The notes under the pieces: generated by a model | Databases searched by the model: none | The model's input: only the letters and a program-made list of their open reading frames with translations | Told to the model about the DNA's origin: nothing | Part shown: positions 6,952 to 9,918 of the stretch, in pieces | Position numbering within the stretch: the first letter of the stretch is position 1 | How the letters are laid out: each line of letters starts with the position of its first letter | Made by a program: the position numbers and the translations under genes | Source: Sinorhizobium sp. | GTDB taxonomy: Bacteria > Pseudomonadota > Alphaproteobacteria > Rhizobiales > Rhizobiaceae | Direction of reading: 5' to 3' | Assembly (NCBI GenBank): GCA_031178305.1 | Contig: JAPSJG010000110.1 | Span: 1 to 9,918, forward strand | Length of the DNA stretch: 9,918 nucleotides

Positions 6952-8247
6952 ATGATCGAGCTTTTCGTCATTCTTCTGCTGCTACTCGTCAACGCTTTCT
7001 TTGCGCTCTCGGAATTGGCAATCATTTCGGCAAGCAAGCCTTTGCTTCGCCAGATGGTGAAGCAGGGCAATCGGCGAGCCGAAAGCGCGCTGAAGCTTGC
7101 GGAAGAGCCTGGAAAGTTCCTGTCCACCGTCCAAGTCGGGATCACGCTGGTTGGTATCCTGGCGGGCGCCTATGGCGGCGCGACGATCGCCGCAAAGATT
7201 GCGCCGGTGCTTGATGGCGTCTCATGGATCAACCCGTACGGCCATACGGTTGCCGTGGCGCTCGTCGTCACTCTCATCACCTTCCTTTCGGTCGTCATGG
7301 GTGAGCTCATTCCAAAGCAACTCGCGCTCCGCAATCCGGAATCGCTGGCGATATTCGTCGCGGGAGCCATGACCTGGCTTTCGCGGATAGCGGCGCCGGT
7401 CGTCTATCTGTTCGAGACTACCGCTGCACTCGCCTTGCGCCTCATGGGCATGCGGCCCGATGACGTAGACCGCGTCACGGAAGAGGAAGTGCAGGCCATT
7501 ATGGCCGAAGGGGTGGAGAGCGGCGCCATCGAGAAGAGCGAGCACGAGATGCTGCGGCGCATCATCCGCCTCGGTGATCGCAGCGTTAAATCGATCATGA
7601 CCCACCGTACCGAGGTGAGTTTCATTGACGTCAACGACAGTCCGGAGACGATCGGCCGAAAGATCCGGGATTTTGGCCACTCCCGCTATCCCGTAACCGA
7701 AGGTCCGTCAGGGGACGTGATCGGAGCGGTCCTGGCCAAGGAGATATTGAACGCGCCCTTGGCGCCGCCCTTCGGCTTGCGCAGCTATGTCCGCGAGATA
7801 CTGACCCTTCCCGAGACCATCTCCTGCCTGAAGGCTCTCGAGGCATTCAAGACATCGCCCATCGATTTGGCGATGATTGTCGACGAATATGGCAGCATGG
7901 AAGGCATCATCACCGCCGCCGATATCCTGGAGGCGATCGTCGGCGTGATGCCGGCGAACTACGACGATGCCGAGCACGCACCCATCCGCCTGCGCGACGA
8001 TGGCAGTTATCTTGTCGACGGACGGACCTCCATCGATGAAATCCATCTGCAGATTGGTATCGAAGGCATCGATCCGGATGGCGATTTCGAGACGATAGCC
8101 GGTTTTCTCGTCCATGAGCTACGCAAGACCCCCGAGGAGGGCGACTATACCGAGGCCTATGGCTATCGCTTCGAGGTGATCGACATGGACGGCCGCCGCA
8201 TCGACAAGATCCTCGTCAGCCGGGGCTCGGAAAGTAATCCGGCATGA
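6952..8247 (+). CDS. Hemolysin-family membrane protein: CNNM/DUF21, tandem CBS, CorC_HlyC domains
   Basis: A 431-residue inner-membrane protein of the CNNM/CorC family (relatives: E. coli YtfL/PaeA, bacterial CorC). Family members are linked to efflux or homeostasis of Mg2+, Co2+ or polyamines. The label hemolysin is historical. The DUF21 transmembrane domain covers about 1-165: first helix 2-27, then QVGITLVGILAGAYGG (61-76), MGELIPKQLALRNPE (116-130) and a last helix near 140-165. TEEEVQAIMAEGVESGAI (176-193) links to two CBS motifs (about 205-270 and 280-332, ending IVDEYGSMEGIITAADIL, 309-326). The C-terminal CorC_HlyC domain (about 344-424) contains GSYLVDGRTSIDEI and ends in the DMDGRRIDKILV segment. 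The length is normal for the family. The ribosome site upstream of ATG 6952 is weak (CGGGA), so level or start is slightly uncertain. No functional link to the neighbours is evident. Confidence 0.92.
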   Translation: MIELFVILLLLLVNAFFALSELAIISASKPLLRQMVKQGNRRAESALKLAEEPGKFLSTVQVGITLVGILAGAYGGATIAAKIAPVLDGVSWINPYGHTVAVALVVTLITFLSVVMGELIPKQLALRNPESLAIFVAGAMTWLSRIAAPVVYLFETTAALALRLMGMRPDDVDRVTEEEVQAIMAEGVESGAIEKSEHEMLRRIIRLGDRSVKSIMTHRTEVSFIDVNDSPETIGRKIRDFGHSRYPVTEGPSGDVIGAVLAKEILNAPLAPPFGLRSYVREILTLPETISCLKALEAFKTSPIDLAMIVDEYGSMEGIITAADILEAIVGVMPANYDDAEHAPIRLRDDGSYLVDGRTSIDEIHLQIGIEGIDPDGDFETIAGFLVHELRKTPEEGDYTEAYGYRFEVIDMDGRRIDKILVSRGSESNPA

Positions 8248-8284
8248 GCGGGTCGTGCCGCGGTTAGTGCCAGGGCATTTTGCA

Positions 8285-8316
8285 GTCAGGTGGGATCACC
8301 TGACGCGTGCACACGC
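8285..8316. repeat. Double palindrome, likely dispersed rhizobial intergenic repeat
   Basis: GTCAGGTG (8285-8292) and CACCTGAC (8297-8304) form a perfect 8-bp inverted repeat around GGAT. It is immediately followed by GCGTG (8305-8309) and CACGC (8312-8316), a second perfect 5-bp repeat. The sequence continues as an A-rich stretch and an AGAGCGGCTGTGCGAA segment. Paired palindromes with this kind of tail resemble the short mosaic intergenic repeats common in Rhizobiales genomes. That likeness is from memory and is unverified. Confidence 0.5.
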
Positions 8317-8352
8317 GGCAAAAACAATTGGATAGAGCGGCTGTGCGAACAC

Positions 8353-8391
8353 ATTTGAGCACATCCCGCCTAAGACGCGCGTATTTGAGCA
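8353..8391. repeat. Direct repeat ATTTGAGCA, 30 bp apart
   Basis: ATTTGAGCA occurs at 8353-8361 and again at 8383-8391, with a start-to-start distance of 30 bp, close to three helical turns. It lies between the double palindrome and the terminator hairpin. It may belong to the intergenic repeat element. Nothing else assigns it a role. Confidence 0.4.
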
Positions 8392-8423
8392 AAAAAGCAA
8401 AGGCCGGGCAACACCCGACCTTT
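8391..8423 (-). terminator. Intrinsic terminator for moaC-moeA transcripts
   Basis: On the minus strand AAAGGTCGGG (8423-8414) pairs with CCCGGCCTTT (8408-8399) around TGTTG: 10 positions with one mismatch. GC and then six T residues follow (8398-8391). This is a good Rho-independent terminator for transcription arriving from moeA, about 200 nt after its stop. On the + strand the same hairpin is followed by CCTCCC and lacks a T-run, so it would stop transcripts of the CBS-protein gene less well, though it could still mark their 3' end. Confidence 0.75.
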
Positions 8424-8485
8424 CCTCCCAAGCCTGACCTTCGACTGCTAGTTCATCCGTAGTCAGCCGCGGCGACAGCGCTCGA

Positions 8486-8509
8486 GTGGCTTCTGTCTAC
8501 AGCGGCCAC
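8486..8509. repeat. Symmetric nested inverted repeat downstream of moeA
   Basis: GTGGC (8486-8490) pairs with GCCAC (8505-8509), and CTGT (8493-8496) with ACAG (8499-8502), with symmetric 2-nt internal bulges. The unit is 24 bp and symmetric in all but its bulges. It lies in the 3' untranslated region of the moeA transcript and could be an RNA hairpin or a protein-binding site. Confidence 0.45.
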
Positions 8510-8624
8510 ATGACGGTGGTGTGACAGCGGATCTTATGCACCGGCCGAGCAGTGCAAAGACGTCCAGCGGATCGCCCTGTGCTATCCGCGGGCCGGGTTC
8601 TTGCGCGCCGTGGCTCCGTCGATA

Positions 8625-9845
8625 TCAGGTCGGGTCGCGCAGCTTCAGGACGGAGCATGGGTCTCCAACCGCGGCTGCGGGAGCAAGCGGCGGGCGAACG
8701 ATCAGCGCGTCGGACTGCGCGAAGATCTTCGTCATGGACGAATCCTGGCGCGCGAACGGATGGGCCATGAGCGAGCCGTCCGGCTCTGCCGAAAGGCGGG
8801 CTCGAACATAGTCCTGGCGGCGATCGTTTGCGGGCAACGGCGCCGCAAGGCGTGCGGAGGTCAGGCGGGTGCGCGGGGGAAGGTGGGCTAGCCGGCGCGT
8901 CAAGGGCTCCAGAAAGAGAAGAGCGCAGACGAGGCTCGATACCGGATTGCCGGGAAGTCCGAGCACCACCATGTCTGCGAGTTCCCCAACCATCAGCGGC
9001 TTTCCCGGGCGCATGGCGATACGCCAGAAATCGAGTGTCATCCCGCAGCCAAGAAGCGTCGACTGAACGAGATCGTGATCGCCGACGGAAGCGCCGCCTA
9101 GCGTGACCAGCACCTCCGGGTTGGTGGACTGCGCCTTGGCAACGGCGGCCGCAATGGCTTCACGATCGTCGGGAACGATGCCTAGATCCAGGATGTCCGC
9201 GCCGCTCTCGCGTGCGATCGCGCCAACCCCGAACGCGTTCGAAGCGATGATCTGATCGGGGCCGGGCGAGTTTCCGGGCGGCAACAGCTCGTCGCCCGTT
9301 GCCAAAATCGCGATCTTCGGACGCGTGAAGACCGGTAGCGTCTCGTGGTTCATGCTGGCGGCCAGCGTCAGCCGACCTGCATCGAGCACGCTCCCAGCGG
9401 CAAGCGTCACCTCGCCAGCTTCGAAATCCTGGCCGGACAAGCGGATATGACGCCCCTTTGCAGGCGCAAAGCGTGTGCGGATGCGTCCACCCTCGAGCTT
9501 TTCGACATCCTCTTGCAGGATGACGGTATCTGCGCCGGCGGGAAGGGGGGCGCCGGTAAAGATGCGCACGGCCTCGCCGCTTCCGACCTCGCCGCGAAAG
9601 CCGCGCCCTGCGGCGGATTGGCCTGTGACTGAAAGTTCGGCACCGGTCTCTGCGATGTCCTCGTGGCGGACGGCATAGCCATCCATGGCGGAATTATCGA
9701 AGGCGGGGTGAGTAAGCCGCGCCGCTATATCTTCGGCGAGCACGCGGCCGAGGCAATCGTGCAATGGGAGCCGCTCCGTTTCCAGACGCGGCCGAGCCTT
9801 GGCAAGAACCCTCGCCAGGGCTTCTTCGACCGGGAGCAGCGACAT
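8625..9845 (-). CDS. moeA: Molybdopterin molybdenumtransferase MoeA
   Basis: A 406-residue cytoplasmic enzyme that inserts molybdate into adenylylated molybdopterin in the last step of basic molybdenum-cofactor synthesis. It opens with SLLPVEEAL as MoeA proteins do. Visible motifs are FDNSAMDGYA (49-58), IFTGAPLPAGAD (95-106), the MoCF-domain motif ATGDEL (182-187), GGASVGDHD (250-258), MRPGKP (278-283) and LPGNPVSS (297-304). A C-terminal domain IV ends at LRDPT. Length and domain order are normal. The ATG at 9845-9843 is chosen as start because it overlaps the moaC stop by one base (TGATG). A TTG one codon earlier is possible, since AGGGA is 8 nt from it and 11 nt from the ATG. The gene is translationally coupled to moaC and followed about 200 nt later by a terminator. 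Confidence 0.95.
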   Translation of the reverse strand: MSLLPVEEALARVLAKARPRLETERLPLHDCLGRVLAEDIAARLTHPAFDNSAMDGYAVRHEDIAETGAELSVTGQSAAGRGFRGEVGSGEAVRIFTGAPLPAGADTVILQEDVEKLEGGRIRTRFAPAKGRHIRLSGQDFEAGEVTLAAGSVLDAGRLTLAASMNHETLPVFTRPKIAILATGDELLPPGNSPGPDQIIASNAFGVGAIARESGADILDLGIVPDDREAIAAAVAKAQSTNPEVLVTLGGASVGDHDLVQSTLLGCGMTLDFWRIAMRPGKPLMVGELADMVVLGLPGNPVSSLVCALLFLEPLTRRLAHLPPRTRLTSARLAAPLPANDRRQDYVRARLSAEPDGSLMAHPFARQDSSMTKIFAQSDALIVRPPLAPAAAVGDPCSVLKLRDPT

Positions 9846-9918
9846 CAACGCCGGTTTCCCTGCGCCCGATAGTCGCCCGACCGGCCGCCTGATTTGCTGA
9901 CGAGGCGAATGCCGCCGA
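9845..9918 (-). CDS. moaC: Cyclic pyranopterin monophosphate synthase MoaC, 3' end (partial)
   Basis: The last 23 residues and the stop of a gene entering from the right edge are visible on the minus strand. They read GGIRLVSKSGGRSGDYRA and then QGNRR. The IRLVSKSGG-SG-YRA tail is the characteristic C-terminus of MoaC, which with MoaA converts GTP to cyclic pyranopterin monophosphate, the first part of molybdenum-cofactor synthesis. The stop TGA (9847-9845) overlaps the moeA ATG by one base. The call rests on a short but distinctive tail and the expected moaC-moeA order. Confidence 0.88.
   Translation of the reverse strand, partial: GGIRLVSKSGGRSGDYRAQGNRR

Larger units (their letters stand above)
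8248..8624. other. Convergent intergenic region (377 bp) with repeats and no gene
   Basis: This gap lies between two converging genes. I find no convincing coding region: the small open frames that enter it run antisense through moeA and lack family features. Its left part (about 8275-8395) holds two adjacent palindromes and a 9-bp direct repeat resembling a dispersed intergenic element. A hairpin with a minus-strand T-tract follows (8391-8423). The right part contains a symmetric inverted repeat (8486-8509). No tRNA or known riboswitch was recognised. Confidence 0.7.

Noticed and set aside
8425..8624. Possible lexA remnant or tRNA between moeA and the repeat element
   Set aside because: Neither strand shows LexA-like N- or C-terminal peptides, and no cloverleaf with a T-arm GTTCRA motif could be built.
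8521..8891. Several overlapping + strand open frames of 72-96 codons running into the moeA region
   Set aside because: They lie mostly antisense to moeA, have Arg/Ser/Gly-rich low-complexity translations and no domain motifs. They are by-products of high GC content.

Overview
The window is a GC-rich chromosomal stretch, almost certainly from an alphaproteobacterium of the order Rhizobiales (Sinorhizobium/Ensifer, Rhizobium or Agrobacterium type). The basis is codon use, the style of the short spacers, and the gene families present. The genus call is an inference from pattern, not from a database match.

Layout on the + strand: (1) the last codons of an unrecognised membrane protein (to 83); (2) a QorA-type NADPH:quinone oxidoreductase (152-1129); (3) a complete four-gene ABC importer of the BMP/nucleoside class, in the order double-ATPase (1172-2746), permease (2736-3830), permease (3830-4750), periplasmic binding protein (4796-5866), closed by a strong intrinsic terminator (5898-5929); (4) a FadR-subfamily GntR regulator resembling DgoR (6096-6848), whose leader carries a perfect 7-bp inverted repeat; (5) a membrane protein of the DUF21/CBS/CorC_HlyC family (6952-8247). 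A 377-bp spacer (8248-8624) follows. It holds a palindromic element that looks like a dispersed rhizobial intergenic repeat, a nested inverted repeat, and a hairpin with a T-tract on the minus strand. On the minus strand are molybdenum-cofactor gene moeA (8625-9845) and the 3' end of moaC (9845-9918), coupled by a TGATG stop/start overlap and converging on the CBS-protein gene.

How they work together: the four ABC genes overlap or lie 45 bp apart and encode one uptake system. The binding protein captures the solute in the periplasm, two unlike permeases form the channel, and a fused ATPase with one canonical and one degenerate nucleotide site powers it. The substrate is most likely a nucleoside, purine or related compound, inferred from family only. 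qor lies 42 bp upstream of the importer and may be co-transcribed. The GntR regulator has its own leader downstream of the terminator and could control itself, the importer or distant genes. moaC and moeA act in successive parts of molybdopterin cofactor synthesis.

All recognised genes look intact and belong to known families. I found no CRISPR array, tRNA, rRNA, insertion sequence or phage gene. I see no convincing evidence of a wholly new system. The items most worth a second look are the GntR leader operator candidate, the structured moeA downstream region, and the undetermined substrate of the importer.
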